Shown piece after piece: positions 49,672-58,932 of a DNA stretch of 64,000 nt. Numbering within the stretch: the first letter of the stretch is position 1; each line of letters starts with the position of its first letter. The stretch lies in the NCBI GenBank assembly GCA_002721895.1, contig PBLV01000015.1, positions 124,001 to 188,000 on the forward strand, written 5' to 3'. The notes below the pieces were generated by a model. That model made no database searches. It was not told the DNA's origin and worked only from the letters and a program-made list of their open reading frames with translations. Source of the stretch: Verrucomicrobiales bacterium (GTDB taxonomy: Bacteria; Verrucomicrobiota; Verrucomicrobiae; Limisphaerales; UBA1100). The translations under genes and the position numbers were made by a program.

Positions 49672-49724
49672 GGGCGCAGGCTGCTGAAAATCAAAACCGG
49701 AGTCAATCAGCCGTTATGCACGGT

Positions 49725-51755
49725 CTATGCGGGTGCCGGCTCAGGTGCGCTCCCTAAGTCCGGGTCAATTTTGGGAGGCGATTTTTGGGTGGATTCGCCA
49801 ACAGGGGTAGCAGCTTTAGCCCCTTTCATACCGGATTTTGGGGGAGGTGGTGGCGGATCGAACTTGCCGGTTTCGACGATTTGCGCAACCTGTTCACCGT
49901 CAAGTGTTTCATATTCCAAGAGGGCGTTTGCGATTGCCTCCAGTTTGTCGTGGTTCTCCTTGATTAACTTAGTCGCCCGCTTGTAAGCATCTTGAGTGAT
50001 TTTTTTCACCTCGGCATCAATTTCGCGCGCGGTTTCCTCGCTGTAATCCTTGCCGCGCGCCATGTCGCGCCCTAGGAAAACATATTCGTTGTCCCCGCCA
50101 TACTGAACCATCCCCAGTTTTGCGCTCATGCCAAACTGGCAAACCATCGCGCGCGCCATCCGGGTGGCCTGTTGGATATCTCCGGCGGCACCAGAGGAAA
50201 TGTCCCCGGAATAGATTTCTTCAGCAATGCGACCGCCCATGGTCATGGTGATGGTATCCATCATCTCCAGCTTTTGGTGGTTCAAGACATCCTCCTTCGG
50301 CAAAGACATCGTAGAGCCCAAGGACTGGCCCCGAGGAATGATCGTTACTTTATGCAAAGGATGGCAGTGCTTTAAAAGGACATTGATGAGTGCGTGTCCA
50401 GCCTCGTGCCATGCGGTTCGCTTCTTGTCCTCATCGGTCATGGCCATGCTGCGGCGTTCACGCCCCCAGCGCACCTTGTCCCGGGCTTCCTCAAGTTCTA
50501 CCATGGAAATACGCTTCTTGTTGGCGCGGGCGGCCAGCAGGGCTGCCTCATTAAGGAGGTTGGCGAGTTCTGCCCCGGAATATCCCGGAGTGCCTCTTGC
50601 GATCACCGACAGATCAACCGCTTTCGCTAGCTTCACCTTTTTTGCATGAACCTTTAATATTTCCTCGCGTCCGCGGATGTCAGGAAGATTGACCGTGATC
50701 TGTCGGTCGAAGCGTCCAGGGCGCAAAAGTGCCGGATCCAGTACATCAGGCCGATTGGTTGCGGCAATAATGATGATCCCTTCTTGGGAATCGAATCCGT
50801 CCATCTCGACCAAGAGCGCATTGAGCGTTTGCTCTCGTTCATCATTTCCCCCGCCTAGCCCGTGACCGCGATGGCGTCCCACGGCGTCAATCTCGTCAAT
50901 AAAAACCAGACAAGGTGTATTCTTGCGCGCCTGCTCAAACATGTCTCGAACCCGGCTCGCGCCGACCCCGACAAACATCTCAACAAAGTCTGATCCGCTG
51001 ATGCTAAAAAAGCCCGCGTCTGCCTCGCCGGCGATCGCCTTTGCCAAAAGGGTTTTTCCAGTTCCAGGTGAGCCGACCATCAGAATGCCTTTAGGTATTC
51101 GCCCGCCCAGTTTTTGAAATTTCTTGGGATCCTTCAGGAACTCCACAAGCTCGCTGACTTCCTCTTTGGCCTCCTCAACTCCTGCCACATCTTTGAAGGT
51201 GATCTTGTTCTTGTCCTTGTTGAGCATGCGCGCCTTACTCTTCCCAAAATTAAGAGCACCCTTGCCCGCCATCTTGATCTGGCGAATGAAAAAGAAATAG
51301 ATGAAAAAGATGATCAAGGCAAAGGGCAGGAGCGTAAACAGGAAGCTCATCAAAAGCGTGTTCTCCGGGACGGATTCAAACTTCCCCGTGGCCAGCAGTG
51401 GCTCAAGCGCCGCCTCAGGCATTAAGGTCTCAATCCTGAAGGGCTTTCCCTTGCGGGGCGCTCCCTTAACGGATTGTTCCCCCTGCCCGCCGGAGATGAC
51501 TTGGCCTTCATCTACAAAAAATCCAGTGATTTCATAAAGGCCATTCTGTCTCGGCTTGATTTTGCCCTCGAACACAAGGCTTGGGCTGTTTGTGGCCATC
51601 TGGACAAATTTGTCATACCGAAGCTCATCCGGCTGCCCAACGGAACTTTTGCTGTAAGACAGGAAAATGATTATGAGCACAGCGATGCTCATCCACACAA
51701 TCCAAGGGCGCATGGAGCCCGGACTTTGTCCTTGATTGTTTTTATCCTCCGACAT
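49725..51755 (-). CDS. ftsH: ATP-dependent zinc metalloprotease FtsH
   Basis: About 676 residues from the ATG at 51755 (SEDKNNQGQ). Two transmembrane segments flank a periplasmic domain (~50-135); AAA module with Walker [14 protein letters not shown] near residue 233, Walker B FIDEID and the SRH; protease motif HEAGH near residue 450. Ends in a Pro-rich tail. FtsH degrades membrane and short-lived proteins, often including LpxC in other bacteria. It follows tilS by 45 bases, the common tilS-ftsH pair. Confidence 0.96.
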   Translation of the reverse strand: MSEDKNNQGQSPGSMRPWIVWMSIAVLIIIFLSYSKSSVGQPDELRYDKFVQMATNSPSLVFEGKIKPRQNGLYEITGFFVDEGQVISGGQGEQSVKGAPRKGKPFRIETLMPEAALEPLLATGKFESVPENTLLMSFLFTLLPFALIIFFIYFFFIRQIKMAGKGALNFGKSKARMLNKDKNKITFKDVAGVEEAKEEVSELVEFLKDPKKFQKLGGRIPKGILMVGSPGTGKTLLAKAIAGEADAGFFSISGSDFVEMFVGVGASRVRDMFEQARKNTPCLVFIDEIDAVGRHRGHGLGGGNDEREQTLNALLVEMDGFDSQEGIIIIAATNRPDVLDPALLRPGRFDRQITVNLPDIRGREEILKVHAKKVKLAKAVDLSVIARGTPGYSGAELANLLNEAALLAARANKKRISMVELEEARDKVRWGRERRSMAMTDEDKKRTAWHEAGHALINVLLKHCHPLHKVTIIPRGQSLGSTMSLPKEDVLNHQKLEMMDTITMTMGGRIAEEIYSGDISSGAAGDIQQATRMARAMVCQFGMSAKLGMVQYGGDNEYVFLGRDMARGKDYSEETAREIDAEVKKITQDAYKRATKLIKENHDKLEAIANALLEYETLDGEQVAQIVETGKFDPPPPPPKSGMKGAKAATPVGESTQKSPPKIDPDLGSAPEPAPA

Positions 51756-51800
51756 GCAAGGGAAAACAGAACTTAACACAGGGCAAGGACCGTGGCAATT

Positions 51801-53147
51801 CTACATTTCCCTCCATTCCCAATGTAAAATCCTTTGTGTTTCGGCGCGAATTTTTGCGTGTTCGCCAATTCGAAGCCCTTGTACCCAGAAAATTTCCCCA
51901 TCAGAAGAACAGGCTAGGGTACGCCGCCTCTTTTCCTCTGCTTTTACCTTTGCACTGGTGAACATGGACTTGAGTTTGGCTGGTTTTTTCAGGCCAATGG
52001 GTTGAAATCTATCTCCTTGACGCCAATGTCTCAGGACAATGAGCCCCCCCGTCCTGTCGGCATCGAAGGCTTCAAGTCCTTCCTTTCGCACGATCTTTCT
52101 GGAAACCCGGCATCGAACGCGAATGTTCCCGAATTCCCTCTCCACCCATTTTGCAGTCGGCCTGATCAGGCATTCATCCTGGCTAAATTTCAAGTCTGGA
52201 TGAGTGCCCACATGGAGTGAGCCTCGTTCATCGCGATGCAATAATTCCTTGGCATTGATGGCGAATTTTTTCCCGGGAAATTTTCGCAGGTCCTCGATTT
52301 GAAAATATTGGGGCTCAAGGCCGAGTTGGATCAATTGTTGCCAGATCACCCGGCGCTGAACAGCCAAATGGAGCTTCCGAAAAGGCGCCCGCTTGGCGGC
52401 TTTAAGCCATGTTTGGGCCTGGGCTATTGCATAATCCGCTTCTGCCTGTAGCAGGTCTTGGGTTTGGCAGATCGGAAATTCAATTTTGGGGTGAAAATTC
52501 TTTTCCAGAAAAGGGATCAACTCTTGTCGAATTTTATTTCTCAGGTATTTGGGTGATGAGTTGCTTTTGTCATCACGATAAGGAATGGAATTCTCATCTG
52601 TCAGGTTATGCATGTCGCACTTTGAAAAATTCAACAGGGGGCGGACAAGTTTGATGTGATTGCCGCCACCCATTCCTGACACGGGCCGAACGCCAGCCAA
52701 GCCGCTTCCGCCTGCACCGCGCATTAGTCTCCAGAGAAAAGTTTCAGCTTGGTCACTGGCATGGTGTCCCGTTGCAATGTAGTCACAACGGTGTCGTGTA
52801 GCTTTGTTCTTGAGGAATGAATATCTGGCGTCTCTCGCAGCCTTTTCCAGTCCATAAGCCTTGATGGAATCTGAGTCTTTGTCATTCCAAGCCCCAGTCG
52901 CGCATTTTACACCTAGTTGGGATGAAAATTTTTCAACCAGCCTCTGGTCCGCCTTTGCAGCATTTCCTCGGAGCTGATGATTGAAATGTGCTGACACAAT
53001 TCGCCATCTGTATTTTACTGAAGCGGTTGCAAGCGCATACAGCAGGGTCATGGAGTCCATGCCGCCAGATGTCGCTACAAGCACGGCAGATTTTTGGGGG
53101 ATCAAGGATGCGGCCTCGGCTTGGAGCTGTTCGAGCAAGGATGCCAT
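51801..53147 (-). CDS. tilS: tRNA(Ile)-lysidine synthase
   Basis: 448 residues. Makes lysidine at position 34 of AUA-reading tRNA-Ile. PP-loop SGGMDSMTLL near residue 26, GHHASDQAETFLWRLMRGAGG near 140 and the C-terminal tRNA-binding domain (~370-430). ATG at 53147 shares one base with the TGA of the DUF1501 gene. Followed by ftsH. Confidence 0.93.
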   Translation of the reverse strand: MASLLEQLQAEAASLIPQKSAVLVATSGGMDSMTLLYALATASVKYRWRIVSAHFNHQLRGNAAKADQRLVEKFSSQLGVKCATGAWNDKDSDSIKAYGLEKAARDARYSFLKNKATRHRCDYIATGHHASDQAETFLWRLMRGAGGSGLAGVRPVSGMGGGNHIKLVRPLLNFSKCDMHNLTDENSIPYRDDKSNSSPKYLRNKIRQELIPFLEKNFHPKIEFPICQTQDLLQAEADYAIAQAQTWLKAAKRAPFRKLHLAVQRRVIWQQLIQLGLEPQYFQIEDLRKFPGKKFAINAKELLHRDERGSLHVGTHPDLKFSQDECLIRPTAKWVEREFGNIRVRCRVSRKIVRKEGLEAFDADRTGGLIVLRHWRQGDRFQPIGLKKPAKLKSMFTSAKVKAEEKRRRTLACSSDGEIFWVQGLRIGEHAKIRAETQRILHWEWREM

Positions 53148-54592
53148 CAAGCCAGCATTTGACGAATGATCCTGCCTTCCACATCGGTCAGCCGGAAATC
53201 CCGTCCTTGAAAGCGGAAGGTCAACTTTTCGTGATCCAAGCCCAATAGGTGGAGAATGGTGGCGTGCAGGTCATGTACGTGGCACTCATCGCGGATTGAA
53301 TTGAAGCCAAATTCATCGGTTTCCCCAACCACCGCGCCTCGCTTCACACCACCCCCAGCGAACCACATACTGAAGGCATCAATGTGGTGATTGCGGCCGG
53401 GCGGATTGCGGTTTTCGCCCATGGGTGTCCGCCCGAATTCCCCGCCCCAAATCACAAGCGTGTCATCCAGTAACCCCCGCGCTTGGAGATCCTTGAGCAG
53501 CGCCATCGCCGGTTTATCCACTTCGCGTGTGACTTGGTCCAGATGCTTGGTGAGCGTCTCACTTGGGCCGCCGTGGTGATCCCAATTCGTGTGGTACAGT
53601 TGCACAAAACGCGTGCCCCGCTCAACCAGTCGTCGGGCCAAAAGACAGTTATTGGCAAAACTGGCTCGTCCCGGTTGGGCTCCATACAAATCCAAGGTAG
53701 CTTTGCTTTCCTTTGAGAAATCGATCAGTTCCGGCGCACTGGACTGCATGCGGTAGGCCATCTCATAGCTGGCAATGCGTGTATTAATTTCCTCATCCCC
53801 CGTTTCTACCGCCCGCTTGAGATTCAAGTCCCGCAAGGCATCCAGCGAGGCACGCTGGCGTCCGGAATCAATTCCACTCGGGCTGGCCAGATTAAGGATT
53901 GGATCGCCGTTGCCTCTTAACGGGACGCCTTGGTGGGAAGTTGGGAGAAAACCACTCGCCCAGTTGACTCCTCCACCGCGCGGTCCGCGTGGCCCGGATT
54001 GAAGCACGATGAACCCGGGCAAATCCCTCGATTCCGTGCCCAGACCATAGGTTACCCAGGATCCCATGCTCGGCCGCCCGAACAAGCCGGTGCCGGTGTT
54101 CATGAACAACTTGGCGGGCGCATGGTTAAACAGGTTTGTTCGGCAGCTTTTGACCAAGGTGATTTCATCTGCTATGGAGGCAATGTGAGGGAAGCACTCA
54201 CTCACCCACAAACCGCTTTGGCCATGCTGCTTGAACTCGCGAATCGTCCCTTGCAGTTTGCTCCTATTCCTGAAGGAACTATTCATGAAGGCAAACCGTT
54301 TGCCCTCGAGAAATGAAGGCGGGATGTCTTGTCCGTGCCTCTTTTTCAGCTCTGGTTTCCAGTCAAACAAATCCAAGTGTGAGGGCCCGCCAGCCATGAA
54401 CAGGTAAATGATGTTCTTGGCCTTGGGCGCAAAATGGGGGCGGCGTGGCGCGTATGGGCTGGCCATTGAGTGTTCATCCATCAATGACGCCAATGCCAGG
54501 GATCCCAGCCCCATCGAGCATCGGCTAAAAAAATGCCGCCGGGTTGGTGCCTGGAGACTGAACGCTTCGTCACTCACGGGTAATGCTTTCAT
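53147..54592 (-). CDS. DUF1501 secreted protein (sulfatase-like fold), copy 2
   Basis: 481 residues from ATG 54592. Twin-arginine-like signal TRRHFFSRCS followed by a hydrophobic core. DUF1501 motifs AGGPSHLDLFDWKP, DHHGGPS, GGEFGRTPMG and GRNHHIDAF follow the same order as in copy 1. Start overlaps the stop of the second PSD1 gene by ~23 bases and its end overlaps tilS by one, so it is likely co-expressed with both. Extracytoplasmic; function unknown. Confidence 0.88.
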   Translation of the reverse strand: MKALPVSDEAFSLQAPTRRHFFSRCSMGLGSLALASLMDEHSMASPYAPRRPHFAPKAKNIIYLFMAGGPSHLDLFDWKPELKKRHGQDIPPSFLEGKRFAFMNSSFRNRSKLQGTIREFKQHGQSGLWVSECFPHIASIADEITLVKSCRTNLFNHAPAKLFMNTGTGLFGRPSMGSWVTYGLGTESRDLPGFIVLQSGPRGPRGGGVNWASGFLPTSHQGVPLRGNGDPILNLASPSGIDSGRQRASLDALRDLNLKRAVETGDEEINTRIASYEMAYRMQSSAPELIDFSKESKATLDLYGAQPGRASFANNCLLARRLVERGTRFVQLYHTNWDHHGGPSETLTKHLDQVTREVDKPAMALLKDLQARGLLDDTLVIWGGEFGRTPMGENRNPPGRNHHIDAFSMWFAGGGVKRGAVVGETDEFGFNSIRDECHVHDLHATILHLLGLDHEKLTFRFQGRDFRLTDVEGRIIRQMLA

Positions 54593-56570
54593 CAAGGTTC
54601 AACAATACACGGGAAATCACCGTCCAAGCGGCAAGTTCGGGCTTGCGCAGCTCTCCTGTGTCATGGCCGCTTAGTAGCAGGTCTGCTTGTTCGGGCGTTT
54701 TGGCGAAACCTGCCAGTTGGCTTTCAAGCAAGCGCAACAGCACTGCTGACTCACTCTTGTTCGGCGTGCGCGTCAGGCAAAGTTTGAAGGCATAACTGAT
54801 TTTGTTCGCGTTACTCCCCTGCCCTTCCTCCAGAATCCTGCGAGCCAAGCCCACATGAATTTCAAAAAAAGCTGGATCATTCAGGAGGGTCAACGCTTGA
54901 AGCGGGGTGTTGGATCGCATCCGTTTTGTGCAACTGGCAAAAGCGTCTGGGGTATCAAGCACTTTTAAGGCTGGGTGAGGCGTGGCTCGCCAGCGATAGG
55001 TGTAAATGGCGCGGCGGTATCGGTCTTCTCCCTTGCTGGGCGTCCAGTTTCGCTTGTGCTGACCCAAGTTCATGCAGCCGGGGGGTTGAGGCGGAAAGAC
55101 TCCGGGGCCGCCCATTTTGCGGCTGAGAAGCCCGCTGGCTGTGAGGGCCAAATCGCGAACAATTTCCGCATCAACCCGAAGTCGGGATTGGCGTGCCAGC
55201 AACTTGTTGTATGGGTCAGTTTTTGCCAAGTCTGCCCTGACGCGGGATGACTGTCGATAGGTTGCCGATGTGACAATTAACTTGTGCATGGTCTTGCGGC
55301 TCCAGTTTGCCCGCATGAATTCAGCTGCCAGCCAATCCAGTAACCCATGATTTGTGGGGGGCAACCCCTGTGTGCCAAAATCATTCTCTGTCTCCACCAA
55401 TCCAACGCCAAAGTAATGTTGCCACATGCGGTTGATAGTTACTCGCGCAAGCAGAGGATTGTCCCTGCTTGCGACCCAGCGCGCAAAATCCAGCCGATTG
55501 GCCTTTTCGGCGCCAGGGAAATCATGCAAGACGGCCGGGACGCCAGAGGAAACCTTTTCCGCGGGCCGCGTAAAATCACCTTTGACAAAGCGATGTGTGG
55601 CGCGCTCGCTTTTCCTCTGGGCCATGACGAGAGTTGTTGCCGCCCTTGGCCGGGCTTTCTTTAGCTTGGCCAGTTCGGAAGTAAGTTTCTTGTGTTCGTC
55701 GGAATTTTGAGGGGCAGTCTTCAGATTGGCTTCAACCGCCGCAATCCTTGAGGCGTGTTCTGCGCGTGCCTTTTGTTGAGCCTTTGTTGGGGCTTCTATA
55801 CGTGGTTCGTCCGCCTGATTGAAAAAGGCAAACATCTGATAAAACTCAACCTGCTTCAGGGGGTCAAACTTGTGGTCGTGACACTGTGCGCAGCCAAACG
55901 TTAGTCCGAACATGACTTCGCCCGTGGTGGCAATCCGGTCAAAAATTGAGTCCACACGGAACTGCTCCCGATCCACTCCTCCTTCCGTATTGATTTGTGT
56001 GTTACGGTGAAACCCCGTGGCAACGCGTTGCTGGAGAGTGGCGTTGGGCAGCATGTCGCCAGCAAGTTGCTCTATGACGAATTGATCGAACGGCATGTCA
56101 TCGTTGTACGCCTTGATGACCCAGTCTCGGTACGGCCAGATTGATCTGGGTGCATCATGGCTATATCCATCGCTGTCCGCGTAACGCGCCAGATCCAACC
56201 AGTGCCTGCCCCAGCGTTCGCCAAAATGTGGAGAGGCCAGTAGCTTGTCCACGATACGCTCGTAGGCATCAGGGCGTTCGTCCGTCAGGAATGCCTCGGC
56301 CTCAGCTGGAGAAGGAGGCAGGCCAATCAAATCCAGATGGACCCTGCGCAGGAGTGTCAGTCGATCAGCTTGCGGCGAAGGGGTGAGGTTCGCCTTTTCA
56401 ATTTCAGAGAGAATAAACTGATCGATTGAATTTCGGGGCCAATCCGCCTGCTCCACCCTGGGAGGCGCGTGACTCTGAGGGGCAATGAATGCCCAATGCG
56501 TGCCTTCATTGGCTGATGACGCGAATGCGGCCGCCATTGTGCACAGGAAAAACAATCGCGCGAACCTCAT
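54570..56570 (-). CDS. PSD1/DUF1549-DUF1553 secreted protein without N-terminal cytochrome
   Basis: 666 residues. Signal peptide (FFLCTMAAAFASSAN) then directly the DUF1549 domain with LARYADSDGY and CAQCHDHKFDP near 230, then DUF1553 (~360-660). It lacks both the PSCyt1-like heme domain and the LamG domain of the first copy, so the two paralogues differ in electron transfer or binding potential. Overlaps the downstream DUF1501 gene by ~23 bases. Confidence 0.88.
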   Translation of the reverse strand: MRFARLFFLCTMAAAFASSANEGTHWAFIAPQSHAPPRVEQADWPRNSIDQFILSEIEKANLTPSPQADRLTLLRRVHLDLIGLPPSPAEAEAFLTDERPDAYERIVDKLLASPHFGERWGRHWLDLARYADSDGYSHDAPRSIWPYRDWVIKAYNDDMPFDQFVIEQLAGDMLPNATLQQRVATGFHRNTQINTEGGVDREQFRVDSIFDRIATTGEVMFGLTFGCAQCHDHKFDPLKQVEFYQMFAFFNQADEPRIEAPTKAQQKARAEHASRIAAVEANLKTAPQNSDEHKKLTSELAKLKKARPRAATTLVMAQRKSERATHRFVKGDFTRPAEKVSSGVPAVLHDFPGAEKANRLDFARWVASRDNPLLARVTINRMWQHYFGVGLVETENDFGTQGLPPTNHGLLDWLAAEFMRANWSRKTMHKLIVTSATYRQSSRVRADLAKTDPYNKLLARQSRLRVDAEIVRDLALTASGLLSRKMGGPGVFPPQPPGCMNLGQHKRNWTPSKGEDRYRRAIYTYRWRATPHPALKVLDTPDAFASCTKRMRSNTPLQALTLLNDPAFFEIHVGLARRILEEGQGSNANKISYAFKLCLTRTPNKSESAVLLRLLESQLAGFAKTPEQADLLLSGHDTGELRKPELAAWTVISRVLLNLDESITRE

Positions 56571-56619
56571 GGCTGGAGGATATAGGCATTCGCTGAGTCG
56601 AACAAGCAGCAGATTTATC

Positions 56620-58932
56620 TTACCTGCCGGCCGGGATCTTGTTTAACGTATAGTGAAAGGTGTCGTGCCAAAGTTTTTTGCCTTCTGGATCACGTAAATC
56701 CAATGCGCGAACACCCGTCACAAAACCTTCCTTCAGGCCTTTCAGTTTCAAGCGCACTTTCAGGCGATCCTCGGAGATATCAACACCGGCAATTTCTATG
56801 GCTGTTGAACTGTCTTTCCTGCCTTCGTGGTCAAATTCCGGAGAGCCATAGTTTTTGTGGTATTTGAATTGATACTGCCACACGGCGTATCCATCGACTG
56901 CCTTGGCTGTTTCTGGATCGACCGGCTTTGTGAAATTCAGTTCAAACCCGTCGGCCAAGGCCCGGACGGCCTTCACCTCAAAAGGCAGTTGCCCCTTGAA
57001 GCGAACCCGTTCAAGAGCATGAAAAGCTGGCGCATTGGCAGCCCACGCCCTTACTTTCCCGCCGCCGACGTACAGTCGGCCATCGTCGCCCATGATCAAC
57101 CGGTTGACGCCGGAACGGAATCCCTTGAGGAAAGGCCAAACCGCTCCCTGCCATTCATCCTCAATTTTTTCAAGTTGGACACGCGTGACAACCGCGTTCT
57201 GAAAATCACCGACCAGCATTTGCCCTTTGAATGGACCAAAGCGTTCGTCCGTGATTTCAACCATGCCACTGGCTGAGCGCACCCATTTATAGGGAAACCA
57301 CACTGCCGGCGGGGAGAGCTCGCGCGGCTTGCCATATAGTTCCCTTGGTGCGGGCCGCGAACTGGGATGGCCAAAAAACCGCCCCTCCTTCACGTGGTTC
57401 AATTTGCAGGCGCCAACCCACGCCCCTTGGTTGTCCGTGACGAACAAGTCCTTTTCAGCTCCAAAAGTTCCAATGCCGTTGGGTTCACGAAAACCACTGG
57501 CAAAAGGCTTGGCATCCAATTCCCCTGGGGCAACCTGCAGCGCCCAGCCCATGTGGCGTGCTCCCCAGTGCCCGGCGTGACCAGCATTGGCCACGATCAA
57601 CCGGCTTTGCCGGTCCAGAACCGGGCCGTAGGAAAATGAATTGTAACTGCCGGTATAGTCCCAGTCACTTGATACCCGCTCAAATAGGTCCGCCTGGCCA
57701 TCATCATTCGAATCGTCCAGGCGGGTGATCTCCGCCTTGTTGCCCAAGTGGATTTTCCCGTCATTCACCAGCAGTCCCATCGGCTCGTTCATGCCTCTCG
57801 CAAAACGGCGAAACTTCATTGATTTTGCAGCATCCGTGGCACCCTCAATAATCCATACGTCACCCCCGTAAGTGCAAACCGCAAGTTGATCCTTGTTCAA
57901 CCAATCCATCCCCGTGACAAACAGGTTCATTTTTTTGGTGTCCGGCAATGAGAATGATTCGGTTTCATAGAAAGGATCGAAAGAAAAACTGCGCGGCGCC
58001 TTTGTATTATGTTTCAAGACAAGCGGTTTAGCCTCATTGAATTCAACCTTGAAATGCTTCCAATTCCGGGCTATTCGGCGGGCAGATGTCAAATCTGGAA
58101 CTGTAAATGACACCACATCAAACTGCGATTCCCCTGTCAGTGCGGGACTCACATCGATACATGTGAATTCCTCTGCCGTTTTCACGATCTCATTTCCTTT
58201 CGTACTTCCCTCCTCCGTGAATTGTTCTTCTTCAAAATTCATCGGTGAAACCGATGTCGTGACCGAAGCGTTTCCCTTAACAATTGCTACCAGAATATCA
58301 CTCTCCCTTTGAATGGCCGCCACGCCCGGCAGATTTAACTCAATGGGCTTGCCTTTTTCGGCATGGGCCATAAAACGCAATCCAGACAGTCCATTGGATA
58401 CTCGAATACTTCTGACGACAGCGTCTTTGGCCGCATGAAAGGAGTGGTGGACTTTTGTTGGTTTGCGCCCTTCCGAATGGAGTTGGTAAAGGACTGAAGC
58501 TCGTCCGCCACGGGTGCTGTATCCCAGATATTGCGTTTTGACTGGAGTGCCTGATTTTGAAGAGGGCACGTCCTTCTCTTGCAACAATGCCCACATGGGC
58601 GTTGGCGGGTTGCCCCAAAGCTGGTCACCATTGGGTTTGCAGATGAAGGGCCTTTTGGCGCCGTGGTAACCTGGCCCATACAATTTTAAGCCCGCGCCCT
58701 TCCAGACCGTGTGGGTCCGCAAATTTTGAGCGTCGAAGGCCAACCGGAGGTTTGTGGACAAGTTTATAACCAAACTCCGGCTTGACTTGGCCATGGGGGC
58801 CATTCGCACTAGGAGATCATTGGGGTCTACGAATGGAGGCAGGGGCGATTTTTTCTGTGCGGCAATGGATAGTGCCGAGGACATTAATGCCGTGTATAAC
58901 AGCCCGGTTTGGAATAGTTTGCGCATTAGCAT
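56620..58932 (-). CDS. Secreted beta-propeller dehydrogenase-like protein
   Basis: 770 residues. Signal peptide (FQTGLLYTALMSSALS). An N-terminal ~330-residue region of unknown type is followed by a PQQ/glucose-sorbosone-dehydrogenase-like propeller (~350-620) with an EF-hand-like DDSNDDGQADLFE near 420, and a C-terminal beta-rich region. No heme motif is present. The ATG at 58932 directly follows the TAG of the hydrolase gene. Such proteins are common in Planctomycetota and Verrucomicrobiota; substrate unknown. Confidence 0.78.
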   Translation of the reverse strand: MLMRKLFQTGLLYTALMSSALSIAAQKKSPLPPFVDPNDLLVRMAPMAKSSRSLVINLSTNLRLAFDAQNLRTHTVWKGAGLKLYGPGYHGAKRPFICKPNGDQLWGNPPTPMWALLQEKDVPSSKSGTPVKTQYLGYSTRGGRASVLYQLHSEGRKPTKVHHSFHAAKDAVVRSIRVSNGLSGLRFMAHAEKGKPIELNLPGVAAIQRESDILVAIVKGNASVTTSVSPMNFEEEQFTEEGSTKGNEIVKTAEEFTCIDVSPALTGESQFDVVSFTVPDLTSARRIARNWKHFKVEFNEAKPLVLKHNTKAPRSFSFDPFYETESFSLPDTKKMNLFVTGMDWLNKDQLAVCTYGGDVWIIEGATDAAKSMKFRRFARGMNEPMGLLVNDGKIHLGNKAEITRLDDSNDDGQADLFERVSSDWDYTGSYNSFSYGPVLDRQSRLIVANAGHAGHWGARHMGWALQVAPGELDAKPFASGFREPNGIGTFGAEKDLFVTDNQGAWVGACKLNHVKEGRFFGHPSSRPAPRELYGKPRELSPPAVWFPYKWVRSASGMVEITDERFGPFKGQMLVGDFQNAVVTRVQLEKIEDEWQGAVWPFLKGFRSGVNRLIMGDDGRLYVGGGKVRAWAANAPAFHALERVRFKGQLPFEVKAVRALADGFELNFTKPVDPETAKAVDGYAVWQYQFKYHKNYGSPEFDHEGRKDSSTAIEIAGVDISEDRLKVRLKLKGLKEGFVTGVRALDLRDPEGKKLWHDTFHYTLNKIPAGR